64,000 nt of DNA, from contig OZ251532.1 of assembly GCA_965243175.1 (NCBI GenBank), positions 4,836,001 through 4,900,000 on the forward strand, written 5' to 3'. Each line of letters begins with the position of its first letter. Within the stretch, counting starts at the first letter, position 1. Source of the DNA: VXYL01 sp965243175. GTDB lineage: Bacteria; Pseudomonadota; Gammaproteobacteria; Pseudomonadales; Azotimanducaceae. The notes beneath the pieces were generated by a model. That model worked only from the letters and a program-made list of their open reading frames with translations, ran no database searches and was not told the DNA's origin. Both the position numbers and the translations under genes were made by a program. Positions 43,933 to 53,600 of this stretch are shown piece by piece.

Positions 43933-43956
43933 AACGGGCAGCCTCCGCTGCCCGGT
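43933..43956 (-). terminator. rho-independent terminator of the PhyH-HEAT gene
   Basis: On the minus strand CGGGCAG and CTGCCCG pair over 7 bases around a 6-base loop, followed by TTTCTGTTTG. It lies about 90 bases beyond the PhyH-HEAT stop and before the argD promoter region. The rest of the 204-base gap (43842-44045) shows nothing else. Confidence 0.7.
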
Positions 43957-44045
43957 CAAACGAAGATGCTAGCGAAAACCGGACGTTGGTTTCAATGCCG
44001 CAGCGTTGGATTTCAACGCAAAGCAACAACGGCCAAAAGGGGTGG

Positions 44046-45677
44046 CTACGACTTTGCGCCAACAGCCGTGCGCGCACGGGAGAAACGGTGGTGAACGGTG
44101 TCCCAGGCGCGGGTGCGCAGATGCCGAACCGCTGCCGCCAACGCGGATGGCGCGCCGAGGCGCTCGATGCCTTCGCAAGCCACCGCGGGAACGTAGCCGG
44201 TGCGGTCGGCCAGCGCGGCAACGAGCGCGGATTCCAGTTCCGGCGCTGGCTCGTCCTGGCTGGCGTTGGCCGTCAGCGCCCAGCAGGCGGCGTAGCGCAC
44301 TTGATCCTGAATGCTCCAATGTTCGCCCATGGCGGGGACTTCCCAGCCGGGCCTCTCTTCCACAAGCAGGCGGCGGATGCGTTGCACGGTGGGCGGGCCG
44401 AACTTGCCAAGGCAGCACAGGGCGTCCAACGTCGTGCGCACCACGGCGTCCGAAGGGTCGTCCAACAGCTCGGCCAAGCGGTCGGCGTGGTCGGCGGAAA
44501 CGCTGTCGCCCAACTCGCCGAAAGCGTAGGCGGCGTTCAATCGAATCCACGCATCGTCGTGCGAGAGCAGCGCCAGCACAGGCTCGAACGCGGCGGCGCC
44601 GATCAATCCCAAGGCCACGGCGTAGTCCTCCGGCACGCATTGGCGGTGCGAGAACCAGCGCGCCTGCGCGTCGGACGAAACGCCGTAGAAGCGCATGTCG
44701 TCCGCGGCAGGCGAGACGTGGCGGTCCTTGCCGGCGGTGGCGAGAAGCGCATCCACCAGACCGGGCACGGCCGCCTCGCCCATGTTGACGAGATCGTAGA
44801 GTGCGGCCAGACGCCGCCCTTGGTGCGCCGTTCGCAATGCCGCGAGAGTCTCCGCCACTTGCGCTGGCGGCACGTTCGCCTTCGGTTTCGCGGCGGGCAA
44901 GCCGTGCAGCCAACGCCACGAGTGTTCCCATGCTTGCGGCACCATGTGCGGGTTCAGCAACCCGGACGGCGTGTGCCAATCGGCGTCTTCGGCGGCCCAC
45001 GCGGCACCGCGCGGATTGCGTTGCCGCAGGGCGACGAACTTCAGCATGTAGCGCGAGCGGGCCGTGCGGTTCGGCGCTCCGGCGTGGGCGATGTCGAAGT
45101 GCGCGATCACGATGGTGCCGGCGGGCATCTCCCGCATGAACACTTGGCCCGCTTCCACGCCGTGCAGATTGGCGTAGAGATGGCTGCCGGCCAGCAGCCG
45201 CGTGGGGCCCATCGCCAGCGGCACGTCGTGGGCGAAGTAGAAGACGTTGATGGCGCGCGGCCGATGCCAGCGGGCGCGACCAGCGCGGGAGTGGCCGTCC
45301 TGATGCCAGCCGGAACCCGAAACCGAACCCTTGCCCATGCGCGGATTGTTCTCGAACGGATCGAACTCGCCGCCGGCTTCCTGCAAAGGTTCGCTGTTGT
45401 GCGGCGTGCGGTGCGGCGTCCACGCGAACTCCGGGCCAAGCAGACTGCTCAAGGCGCCGCGCAGCACCGGCGATTCCATCAGTTGCCCCAGCTGCGGAAT
45501 GCGCGGCAGCACGTTGTCGCCCGGCCACGGCGCTTCGTGTTTCATGCAGTAGTGCAGTTCGTCCGCCACCGCGGCGTGGAAGTCCGCCGGCAGGGCGGAA
45601 TCCAGCACGAGGAAACCGTCGGCGAGGAAACGCCGCACTTGGTCGTCCATCAGCAGAACGGGTTGCTGCGCCGTCAT
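44046..45677 (-). CDS. phytanoyl-CoA dioxygenase-family protein with C-terminal HEAT-like repeats
   Basis: A 543-residue protein. The first roughly 290 residues form a PhyH-type Fe(II)/2-oxoglutarate dioxygenase: metal ligands H125-x-D127 in SGWHQDGHS and H198 in IVIAHFDIAHAG, and a 2-oxoglutarate Arg in PNRTARSRYM. The rest is helical repeat sequence resembling HEAT/PBS repeats (DAWIRLNAAYAFGELGDSVS, PSDAVVRTTLDALCCLGKFG, IQDQVRYAACWALTANAS). The substrate is unknown; such enzymes hydroxylate many small molecules. The fusion with HEAT repeats is uncommon. The start is 38 bases downstream of the TonB receptor stop, and the two are probably co-transcribed. Confidence 0.88.
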   Translation of the reverse strand: MTAQQPVLLMDDQVRRFLADGFLVLDSALPADFHAAVADELHYCMKHEAPWPGDNVLPRIPQLGQLMESPVLRGALSSLLGPEFAWTPHRTPHNSEPLQEAGGEFDPFENNPRMGKGSVSGSGWHQDGHSRAGRARWHRPRAINVFYFAHDVPLAMGPTRLLAGSHLYANLHGVEAGQVFMREMPAGTIVIAHFDIAHAGAPNRTARSRYMLKFVALRQRNPRGAAWAAEDADWHTPSGLLNPHMVPQAWEHSWRWLHGLPAAKPKANVPPAQVAETLAALRTAHQGRRLAALYDLVNMGEAAVPGLVDALLATAGKDRHVSPAADDMRFYGVSSDAQARWFSHRQCVPEDYAVALGLIGAAAFEPVLALLSHDDAWIRLNAAYAFGELGDSVSADHADRLAELLDDPSDAVVRTTLDALCCLGKFGPPTVQRIRRLLVEERPGWEVPAMGEHWSIQDQVRYAACWALTANASQDEPAPELESALVAALADRTGYVPAVACEGIERLGAPSALAAAVRHLRTRAWDTVHHRFSRARTAVGAKS

Positions 45678-45715
45678 GCGATTCGCCCTCCGCTCGCGTA
45701 CTTCGCCGAACCGAA

Positions 45716-48166
45716 CTAGAAGCTGAACCGCGCTTCCATGCCGACGATGCGCCCGTCCGTCAGCTGCCCTTCGCGGATGAACTCCTCGTCCCAGCCGCGG
45801 GCTTCGTTCTCGGTGACGCCGTAGACGTCCAGCACGTTGTCCACGAACGCGACGAGCTTCCACGACGAATCGCCGCGCGACCAGTTGGCGCGCAGATCCC
45901 AGCGGCCATAGGCGGGCATTTCGTCCAGCGCGATGTTCCAGATCGAGCCGGCGCGGTCGCCCACCCAGCTGTAGGTGTTCACCAACTCCACTAGGCCGAA
46001 ACCGGTGTCGATTCGCCAATTGGCGCTCGCCGAAAACTGGTGCTTCGCAAGGCTCGGGAACGGATTGCCTTTCAAGTTCACCGGATTCACCGGAAAGTCG
46101 CCTTCTTCGCCCTGCGCCCACGCTTGATCTGGATTGCTGCCGTTGAAGGCCAGCAGGCTACCGAGAGACGAATCCGTCCATGTGTAGAAGCCGCGCAGGG
46201 AGAGCGTTTCGCTGGCCATCCACTGCATTTCGAACTCGGCGCCGAGAATGCGCGACCCGTCGACGTTGATCCACTCGCTCACGTCCACTTCGTTGCCGCC
46301 GATGAACACGCGGTAGGAGAGGTTCTGCTGGTAGTCGCCGTAGTCGTACAGATAGGCGTTGGCCGCCAAGGTGAAGCGCCCGTCCGCCAAGCTGCCCTTG
46401 TAGCCGAGCTCGAAGGAATCCATGGTTTCGCCGCCGTAGGTGCGTTCGGCTTCGCCGAAAGTGAAGCTGTTGAAGCCGCCAGCGCGAAAGGCGCGCGCGT
46501 AGCGGCCGTGCAGCAGGTGATCCGGCTGCGGCCGGTATTCCACCGTGACATGCCCCATCGTGCCGTCGTAGGTGCGCTGCGCGGCTTCTTCGGCGAATGC
46601 GAAATCGAAGAAGGTGCCGATGTTGATTTCGTTGCGCGATTGCGTCTTGTCGTCCTCGCTTTGGCGCACGCCGGCGGAGACGGTCCATTGTTCGCTCAAG
46701 CGATAGTCGACGTTGGCGAACAGCGCCATCGAATCCGTTTCCGCGTCGATGAACCAGGTGAAGTTGCGGGCGCACTCGGGCGAAACCGGCGCCGTGTCCG
46801 CGCACTCGCGCACCACCGTGACCAGGAACGGATTGGCGAACTCGCGGGTAACCAGGGAGAACGGGCTCTCTTCGTTGAACTGGTAGGCGCCGAACAGCAG
46901 CGTGAAGGCGTCCGTTTCACCCAGCAGGTGCAGTTCGTGCGAGGAGATCTCCTTGGGAAAGGACAGCCTGGAGAAGCCGTCGCGGAACGGCACGCCGGCA
47001 TCCGCGGAAAGAAACGGGCTTTCCGCCGAGGCCACTCGACTGGTGAAATCCGAATCCTGCGTATAGAAGGTTTCCGAATCCGAACGGCCGCCGATGTAGC
47101 GCAGCGCCCAGTTCTCGTTCAGCCGGAACAGGGCATCGACGTGTACCACGTCGCGTTCGATGCTGCGATCGTTGCGGCGATTGTGATCCACCGCCTTGCG
47201 CTTGATTTCGCCCACGCTGTCGGTGAAACGGGCGGTGCCGAACAAGGTCGCCGAAGGCGCTGGCGTGGCGTACATGTAGTGCGTGTTCTGCGCTCCTTCG
47301 CCGCCAGCACGGCCAATGAAGAACGGCACGTCCGTGCTCGGCTGGGTGAAGAAGATCTGATCGATGTGGCCTTCGTAGGCGTCGTAGCGGGCGAAGCGCA
47401 GATTCACGTCCCAACGATCCGTTTGCAGGCGCACCTGCGGCGAGACGAAGTTGTTGTCCAGCCGCCCGGCGTCCGGTGCGCTGCCGACGTTCTCCGCCGT
47501 TCCGTCGCGCTGGGTGTAGGCCACGGTGAGACGGTAGCTCAGCGCCCCCGCGATCGGGCCGGTGACCGCCGCCCCGGCGCGACGGCCATTGAAGGTGGTG
47601 AGTTCCAGCAACGCCTCGCCGCCGAACTCCGCCGCCGGTTTCTTGCTGATGAAGTTGACGGCGCCGCCCATGGAGTTGCGCCCGTAGAGAGTGCCTTGCG
47701 GCCCGCGCAGCACTTCCACGCGCTCGAGGTCGAACATGCCGGACTCGATGAGGCCGTAGGTCTCGTTGTAGAAGAGGCCGTTCTGATAGAGCGCCGCGCC
47801 CACTTCGGCGGAGGCGTCGCGCCACGCTTGCTGGCCAACGCCGCGAATGGTGAGCGGATTGTCGAAGCCGAAGCTGACCGACGGCGTGAGCAACTCCAAA
47901 TCGCGGAGCGAAGACACGCCCAGCTCCTCCATCGCCGCGTCGTCGAGCACGCTCACCGCCAAAGGCACGTCCAGCACGTTCTGTTCGCGGCGCTGCGCCG
48001 TCACGATCATCTCCTCGACGCCCGCCCGTTCGCCTTCGTCGCCAGCTTGCTGCGCCACCGCCTCGGCAACCGGAAGCGCCAACGCCGCTACGCAGACGAC
48101 GCCCCGCGCCCGCCACGCCATCGCGCCAAGCCCGCTGCGAAATCCCTCGATCGCCTCTCCAAACAT
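45716..48166 (-). CDS. TonB-dependent receptor
   Basis: An 816-residue outer-membrane receptor. The ATG at 48166 follows GGGAAGGCG and gives a signal peptide with core VVCVAALALPVAEAVAQQ. The TonB box-like VEEMIVTAQRREQNV and plug motifs (VPLAVSVLDDAAMEELG, TIRGVGQQAW, ERVEVLRGPQGTLYGRNSMGGAVNFISKKP) come next. The barrel ends GMEARFSF with the terminal Phe. The type resembles the large receptor family of terpenoid- or aromatic-using marine and soil bacteria. The ligand is unknown. Operon linkage with the downstream PhyH gene suggests import of its substrate. Confidence 0.94.
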   Translation of the reverse strand: MFGEAIEGFRSGLGAMAWRARGVVCVAALALPVAEAVAQQAGDEGERAGVEEMIVTAQRREQNVLDVPLAVSVLDDAAMEELGVSSLRDLELLTPSVSFGFDNPLTIRGVGQQAWRDASAEVGAALYQNGLFYNETYGLIESGMFDLERVEVLRGPQGTLYGRNSMGGAVNFISKKPAAEFGGEALLELTTFNGRRAGAAVTGPIAGALSYRLTVAYTQRDGTAENVGSAPDAGRLDNNFVSPQVRLQTDRWDVNLRFARYDAYEGHIDQIFFTQPSTDVPFFIGRAGGEGAQNTHYMYATPAPSATLFGTARFTDSVGEIKRKAVDHNRRNDRSIERDVVHVDALFRLNENWALRYIGGRSDSETFYTQDSDFTSRVASAESPFLSADAGVPFRDGFSRLSFPKEISSHELHLLGETDAFTLLFGAYQFNEESPFSLVTREFANPFLVTVVRECADTAPVSPECARNFTWFIDAETDSMALFANVDYRLSEQWTVSAGVRQSEDDKTQSRNEINIGTFFDFAFAEEAAQRTYDGTMGHVTVEYRPQPDHLLHGRYARAFRAGGFNSFTFGEAERTYGGETMDSFELGYKGSLADGRFTLAANAYLYDYGDYQQNLSYRVFIGGNEVDVSEWINVDGSRILGAEFEMQWMASETLSLRGFYTWTDSSLGSLLAFNGSNPDQAWAQGEEGDFPVNPVNLKGNPFPSLAKHQFSASANWRIDTGFGLVELVNTYSWVGDRAGSIWNIALDEMPAYGRWDLRANWSRGDSSWKLVAFVDNVLDVYGVTENEARGWDEEFIREGQLTDGRIVGMEARFSF

Positions 48167-48268
48167 CGCCTTCCCACCGTCTCCGTTGCTGTTTCGAGTG
48201 TCGCGTGACGCAAGTATCGTAGCACCGCGCTTCGGCCAGCCCCTCAATCTTCACGTTATCCGTTCTGA

Positions 48269-48298
48269 TTGACGATCAAGCCTATTCAGACACATAAT
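48269..48298 (+). promoter_or_regulatory. sigma70-type promoter of the AbiEii-like gene
   Basis: TTGACG (48269-48274) and CATAAT (48293-48298) are separated by 18 bases. The predicted start of transcription falls at about 48305, next to the second ATG of the gene (48306), so the transcript appears leaderless. The first ATG (48297) overlaps the -10 hexamer and is unlikely to be used. Confidence 0.6.
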
Positions 48299-48305
48299 GG
48301 CTTCC

Positions 48306-49067
48306 ATGTTCACGCATCGCCAACAACGCGAGGCATTCCACTTCCTGTTCCTGGAGCGGTTGCTGCGGATCTCCGACCCACGCGCTTTCGTTCTCAAAGG
48401 CGGGATCAACCTGCGCTTCTTCTTCGCCAGCCCGCGGTATTCCGAGGACATGGACTTGGACGTGCTGGCCGGCGCCGTCGGCACGCTGCGCAAGAACGGC
48501 TACCGCATCTTGCGGGATCCCGCCTTCGCCAAACGGCTCGCCGCCTACGGCATCGCTGAGTTGACCCTCGGCGACCCCGCCAAGGCGAAGCACACGGCCA
48601 CGACGCAGCGATTCCGCGCCCGCTTGGTGAACACCGCCGGCGAGTCGTATCCCACCAAGGTGGAGTTCTCGCGGCGCGCGCAAACCGGCGAAAGCGTCTT
48701 GGAGACCATCGATCCGTCCGTTGCCCAGGCGTATCGGCGGCTGTCTTTTCCTTGTCGGCACTATTCCGCGGCCGCCGCTTGCCAGCAGAAGCTGCTGGCT
48801 CTGGCCAATCGCCGTCAGGTTCAGGCCCGCGATGCGTTCGATCTCTACCTCCTGTGGCTTGGCGGCCACGTCAAGCCGGGCGCCGCGGGTTCGCTCACGC
48901 CCGCCCAGCGGGAGCGAGCGGCGGACACCGTGTTGGGCTTCACCTACGCGGACTTCGCGGGGCAGGTGTTGGAGTACCTCGAACCGGCCGATCGTCAGCG
49001 CTTCGCTGGCGAGGCGCTATGGGGCGAAGTCGTCGAGCGTGCGTTCGCGTTGGTGGAAAGGGCGTGA
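48306..49067 (+). CDS. AbiEii/AbiGii-type nucleotidyltransferase toxin
   Basis: A 253-residue protein with the DNA polymerase beta-like nucleotidyltransferase core: FVLKGGINLRFFF near residue 27 and YSEDMDLDVL near 43. Helical segments follow (QKLLALANRRQVQARDAFDLYLLW), typical of AbiEii. These toxins of type IV systems inactivate tRNA or other targets and abort phage infection. The start at 48306 is chosen because the promoter's -10 box covers the earlier ATG. It overlaps the AbiEi-like gene by GTGA, with the toxin first, the reverse of the usual order. Confidence 0.87.
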   Translation: MFTHRQQREAFHFLFLERLLRISDPRAFVLKGGINLRFFFASPRYSEDMDLDVLAGAVGTLRKNGYRILRDPAFAKRLAAYGIAELTLGDPAKAKHTATTQRFRARLVNTAGESYPTKVEFSRRAQTGESVLETIDPSVAQAYRRLSFPCRHYSAAAACQQKLLALANRRQVQARDAFDLYLLWLGGHVKPGAAGSLTPAQRERAADTVLGFTYADFAGQVLEYLEPADRQRFAGEALWGEVVERAFALVERA

Positions 49068-49684
49068 ACGGCGTTGGGTTTCTGTTGCGTCATGCGGTGT
49101 TCACCACCCGGCACTACGCCGTGTTGTGCGACAGCCGCATCGATGTGGCGTCGCGCCAGTTGGCGCGCTTGGCCAGCCGCGGCGTGCTGGTTCGCCTCAC
49201 CCGCGGCGTGTGGAGCCAGCCGGAACATCCGCGTTTCACGCCCTTCGCGGCGGTGCCGTGGCTGCTCGGCAGCGAACAAGGCTACGTGTCGTTTCTTTCC
49301 GCCATGCACCTGCACGGCCTGATCGGACAGATTCCCGGCAGCGTGCAAGTGGCCACCACCGGCCATGCGCGCTGCCTCGCCACGCCGGTGGCGCGCTACG
49401 AGTTCCTGCAGATCCAGCCGTCGATGATGGTGGAGGGCATGGCCGCAAGCGCCTCCGAGCCGCCCTACAACCTGGCTACGGCGCCCAAAGCGCTATTGGA
49501 CACGCTCTACATGGCCACCCGCCGAGGGCGCAGGTTCGCCAGCCTGCCGGAAGTGGACTTGGGCGAAGTCGATGCGCCGCAACTGCGCCGGCTGATTCGC
49601 CGGCAAGTCGTTTCCAAGCCGATCCGCCGCGCCGTGGAAGCTCGCTTGGCGGCTCTTGTTCAGGCCACGCGGTCCATGCCGTAG
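49064..49684 (+). CDS. AbiEi-like antitoxin
   Basis: A 206-residue protein. The N-terminal winged-helix-like part (FTTRHYAVLCDSRIDVASRQ, then LARLASRGVLVRLTRGVWS) is followed by a domain with YVSFLSAMHLHGLIGQIP and PPYNLATAPKALLDTLY, the layout of AbiEi antitoxins that bind DNA and neutralise AbiEii. The GTG start overlaps the toxin stop. The order toxin-antitoxin is inverted relative to classical abiEi-abiEii. Confidence 0.82.
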   Translation: MNGVGFLLRHAVFTTRHYAVLCDSRIDVASRQLARLASRGVLVRLTRGVWSQPEHPRFTPFAAVPWLLGSEQGYVSFLSAMHLHGLIGQIPGSVQVATTGHARCLATPVARYEFLQIQPSMMVEGMAASASEPPYNLATAPKALLDTLYMATRRGRRFASLPEVDLGEVDAPQLRRLIRRQVVSKPIRRAVEARLAALVQATRSMP

Positions 49685-49756
49685 TTGCGGTCTTGCCGAT
49701 GCGTTGGCAGCCGGGGTAGGCATGGCCCCGACCGCAAAGGACGCCTTTGCCGCCCC

Positions 49757-50278
49757 TCAGCCCTCGCCGCCGCCCACCATCCACCGCAAGAACGCGGACA
49801 CCTGCCGCCGGAAGGCAGCGAGCGTGTCCGGCAGCCGTTCTTCAAGGATGCGCATGCGACCAGTCTCCAGGACCGTGCCGTAGACGTTGCGGAACAGGTG
49901 GCGAAAGCGCAGATACTCGTGCAGCGTTCCGGCCAGCGGCTGATCGATGAGCGGTGGCCGAACTTCCGGGATGGCGAGCCCCATGTTGTTCAGGAGCTCT
50001 TTCATGCGAGGGGCAAGCCCCTCGCGCACCCCGGCTGAGGGCTCCTGATGCCACTGTTCGGCGCGGGGAACGCCGCCATTCAGCTCGCGGGCCACACGCT
50101 CGAAGATGCGCTCAACGCCGTTGTAGAAGTCGTGCAGGATGGACCCACGGGCACGCCGAGCGTAGCTGTCGTCCGACTGAGGCGCGTGGGCGAGTTCCTG
50201 CGCCAAGGCGTCGAGGGCGTCCAACTCGTCGTTGATCTCGGCGGCCAAGCGCCGAACCAGCACCTCCTCCAGCTTCAC
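49757..50278 (-). CDS. hepT: HepT-like HEPN ribonuclease toxin
   Basis: A 173-residue helical protein with the HEPN catalytic motif in RARGSILHDFYNGVERIF (R-x4-H, with Tyr three residues later), the HepT type of RNase site. It is the second gene of an operon: its GTG overlaps the stop of a nucleotidyltransferase gene (50275-50278). HepT cleaves RNA and is inactivated by polyadenylylation from MntA. The neighbouring gene gives that partner, so the pair is a type VII toxin-antitoxin system. Confidence 0.85.
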   Translation of the reverse strand: MKLEEVLVRRLAAEINDELDALDALAQELAHAPQSDDSYARRARGSILHDFYNGVERIFERVARELNGGVPRAEQWHQEPSAGVREGLAPRMKELLNNMGLAIPEVRPPLIDQPLAGTLHEYLRFRHLFRNVYGTVLETGRMRILEERLPDTLAAFRRQVSAFLRWMVGGGEG

Positions 50279-50610
50279 AAGGCCACCCCTTGCGACTCCA
50301 CGACGCGGCGCAGAGACGCGGTGGCGCACTCCAAGGGAAACAAGTCCAACTCGAAGCTGGTCAAGTCTTCCGCTTGCGCGGACACGCGGTAGAAAACGTT
50401 CGGATGGATGCCTGCCACGACCAAGTCGATGTCCGAGCGGGTCGTGAACGCACGCCCGTCGTCGAACGCGGAACCGATGCCGATCACGCGGGTCGCGCCG
50501 TTCTCGTAGAGATGGCAGGCGATGGCGTGGGCCTGGGCACGCGCCAAGGCCCGGTCCCCGGGCGCGAAGTGCGTCCTTCGAATGTGTTTCAAGAGCGCCG
50601 CACGGTCCAT
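50275..50610 (-). CDS. mntA: MntA-type nucleotidyltransferase antitoxin
   Basis: A 111-residue minimal nucleotidyltransferase with the signature VIGIGSAFDDGRAFTTRSDIDLVV near residue 42. This is the GS...D-x-D core, with a spacer two residues longer than the usual ten. MntA adenylylates the HepT tyrosine and so neutralises the toxin. The ATG at 50610 is the only good start. It lies 44 bases downstream of the hsdR stop on the same strand. Confidence 0.85.
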   Translation of the reverse strand: MDRAALLKHIRRTHFAPGDRALARAQAHAIACHLYENGATRVIGIGSAFDDGRAFTTRSDIDLVVAGIHPNVFYRVSAQAEDLTSFELDLFPLECATASLRRVVESQGVAL

Positions 50611-50653
50611 GCGCCGAGTCTACACCCGCAGCCCGCGCCTCGACTTGGAGCAC

Positions 50654-53600
50654 TCAAATGACGGCGAGCAGCTCCGCCACGACTTGCACGGCGTCTTCGT
50701 CCAAGTCGGTGAGGACTATCGGGGTGAAATCGGGGTTGTTGGGCTTCAGGGTGATCTTCGCGTGCTGCCACTCGTCGCTGGCCGTCTTCTCGCTTTCGTA
50801 GCGCTTGACCGTGTAGCGGCCGGTTTCCGGGTCGATGGCGTCGCGTAGTTGGACGAGGACCGTCTTGCCTTGGCGGGTGCCTCGGACCGGGGCGCGGAAC
50901 AAGGCGTGGGCGCCCTCTGGGATGGTTGGTTCCATGGAGCGGCCGACGATGCGGGCGACGAACATGCCTTTGGTCAAGGGGCGTTTGGGGTTCGGTTCCA
51001 CCCATTGCCATTCGTCTTCGGCGGCGACGTTCTGCGGGTCGCCGAATGCGCCGGCGGCTACGGACAACGGCACCAAGGGGATGCAGGTGACGTAGCGCTC
51101 TTCCGGCCTTCCTTCGACGAGGCGCAGAGCTGGTGGCGCTTGGGGTTCGGGCGCACCCTCGATCGGCGTGAGACGGCGGTCGTGCGGTGCCTCGGCATCC
51201 TGGGCCTCGGCCAGTTGGCGTAGGCGGCGATAGGCTTCCGCGCCCATCCATTGGCCGACGACTTGGCGGAAGGCCGCGTCGTTCATGTAGCGGATGAATA
51301 TCTCCTCGTTCTGGTCCATGCGCTCCGTGAACAGGCCGTCGACGAGGTTCTTGAAGGTGATCTCGAATCGCTCCGCGGAGTTGACTGCCGCCGTCTCGCG
51401 CAAGCTCTCGTCCTCCATCGCCGTTTCCACGATCTGATCGAAGAAGAGCTGGTCGGCGTTGTTGAAGTCCGTGCCGAAGCGTTGGTTGATGATGTCGATG
51501 AGCTGCGAGAGCGGCGCCTCGTCTTCTCGCGCCAAGCCGCTGCCGACTTCCTTGGGGCCGTCTAGGGGATTGGCGACGCCCTCGTCCAGGACGATGGAGC
51601 CTTCGTCGATCTTCTGCAGTCGGTAGTAGGTGAGGCGAACGTCGTCGTCGAAGTGGTACGCGGGGCCGGAGCGGCGGCGAGGAAGCTTCGGCGAGAGATG
51701 GCGCAGGTAGGTGTAGAGGCGTTCGAGGTCGGAATCCTGATAGGGAATCACCTGGCTCAAGAATCCGTACAGGTTGCGGAACGCCTGCACCTTGCCCCGC
51801 CACAGTTCGGCTTCCTTCTCGTCTTCCTTGTGGCGATCAGCGAAGCGCCTGACCGCAGGGTCCAACGCCGCGTTCATCGCTTGATGGTCCTGCCGGCTCT
51901 GCTTGCGCACAGGCTTGAAGAACACCTTGCAGAATCGCTCGACCTCTTCCGCCAGATAGATGCCGGAAGCGTCGAGCTCCTCCTTGATCGCATACATTCG
52001 CGCCGGGTCCACCTCTTCGCCCATTTCCGCGCCTTCGTAGTACGCCTTGAACGCCTCGCGGATTTCCTCCCGGTCGTTCACGAAATCCAGAACGAAGGTG
52101 TCCTCCTTGTGCGGATGCGTGCGGTTCAGTCGCGAAAGCGTCTGCACGGCCTGAATGCCGGCCAGGCGCTTGTCGATGTACAGCGTGTGCAGCAAGGGCT
52201 GGTCGAAGCCGGTCTGGTACTTCTCCGCCACCAGCAGCACTTGGTACTCGCCGCTGGCGAACCGCTCCGGCAACTCCGTCTCGCGGATGCCGCCGTTCAT
52301 TGCGACTTCGGTATAGGAAACGCTTGGCGCCTTGTCGTCCTCGACGGTTCCCGAGAACGCTACCAAGGATTTGATGGCGTAGCCCTTCTCCTGGATGTAG
52401 CGGTCGAAGCTCTGCTTGTAGCGAACGGCCTCGAGGCGCGAGCCGGTGACCACCATCGCTTTCGCCCGCCCGCGTATCTTGTGCCGCGTGGACGCTTGGA
52501 AGTGTTCCACCATCACTTCCGTCTTCTGCGCGATGTTGTGCGGATGCAGTTGCACGAAACGGGCCAGGGCGCTGGCGGCCTTCTTGCGCTCCACGTTCGG
52601 ATCGTCGTTGCGCGCCTTGATGAGCTTGTAGTAGCGGTCGTAGGAGACGTAGCTCTTCAGCACGTCGAGAATGAACCTCTCCTCGATGGCCTGGCGCATG
52701 GTGTAGCGATGGGTGGCTTCGCCATCGCGCCCGAACACCTTGAGGGTCTTGTGCTTCGGCGTGGCGGTGAAGGCGAAGAAGCTCAGATTCGCCTGCCGGC
52801 CCCGCTTCGCCATGCTGAGGAACAGCGCCTCCATGTTCTCGCCGGCCATGCCTTCCTCGGCCGCCTGCTCTCTCGCCTTCGCCCGCAGCGCCTCGCCGCC
52901 GAGCACTTCCTTCATGGCGGTGGCCGTCTCCCCGCCCTGGGAGCTGTGCGCCTCGTCGATGAGCACGGCGCAGCGGCGGGTGGGCAGGGCGCCGGATGCA
53001 TCGGCGCCCCGTTCCTCCGCCATCTTCAGCAGTTGCTGGGAGACGAACGGGAACTTCTGCAAGGTGGTGATGACGATGGGAACCCCGCTCTCCAACGCCT
53101 CGGCCAGTTGCCGCGAGCTTTCGTCCACCTTCCGCACCACGCCGTGCTTGTGCTCGAACTGGTAGATGGTGTCCTGCAACTGCTGATCGAGCACGATGCG
53201 ATCCGTCACCACGATCACGCTGTCGAAGACGCGGGCGCTTTCCGCATCGTGCAGCGAGGCCAGACGATGCGCCAGCCAAGCGATGGTGTTGCTCTTGCCG
53301 CTGCCCGCGGAGTGCTCGATCAAGGCGTTGTGCCCCACGCCTTCGCGCCGCGCCATGTCCACCAGCAGGCGCACGGCTTGCAGCTGGTGGTAGCGCGGAA
53401 AGATCAGCGTCTCCGCCTTCACCTTGCGCCCTTGATCGTCGCGCTTCTCGTCGCTTTGCAGGTGCAGGAAGCGGGCGAGCAAGTCCAACAGACTGCCCCG
53501 TTCCAGCACTTCCTCCCAGAGATACGCGGTGCGGTAGCTGCGTCCTTGCGGGTCCGGCGGATTGCCGGCGCCGCCATCACAGCCTTTGTCGAAGGGCAGG

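Noticed and set aside
41703..45719. 1338-codon plus-strand open frame
   Set aside because: It is antisense to argF, argD and the PhyH gene, all of which have strong family motifs.
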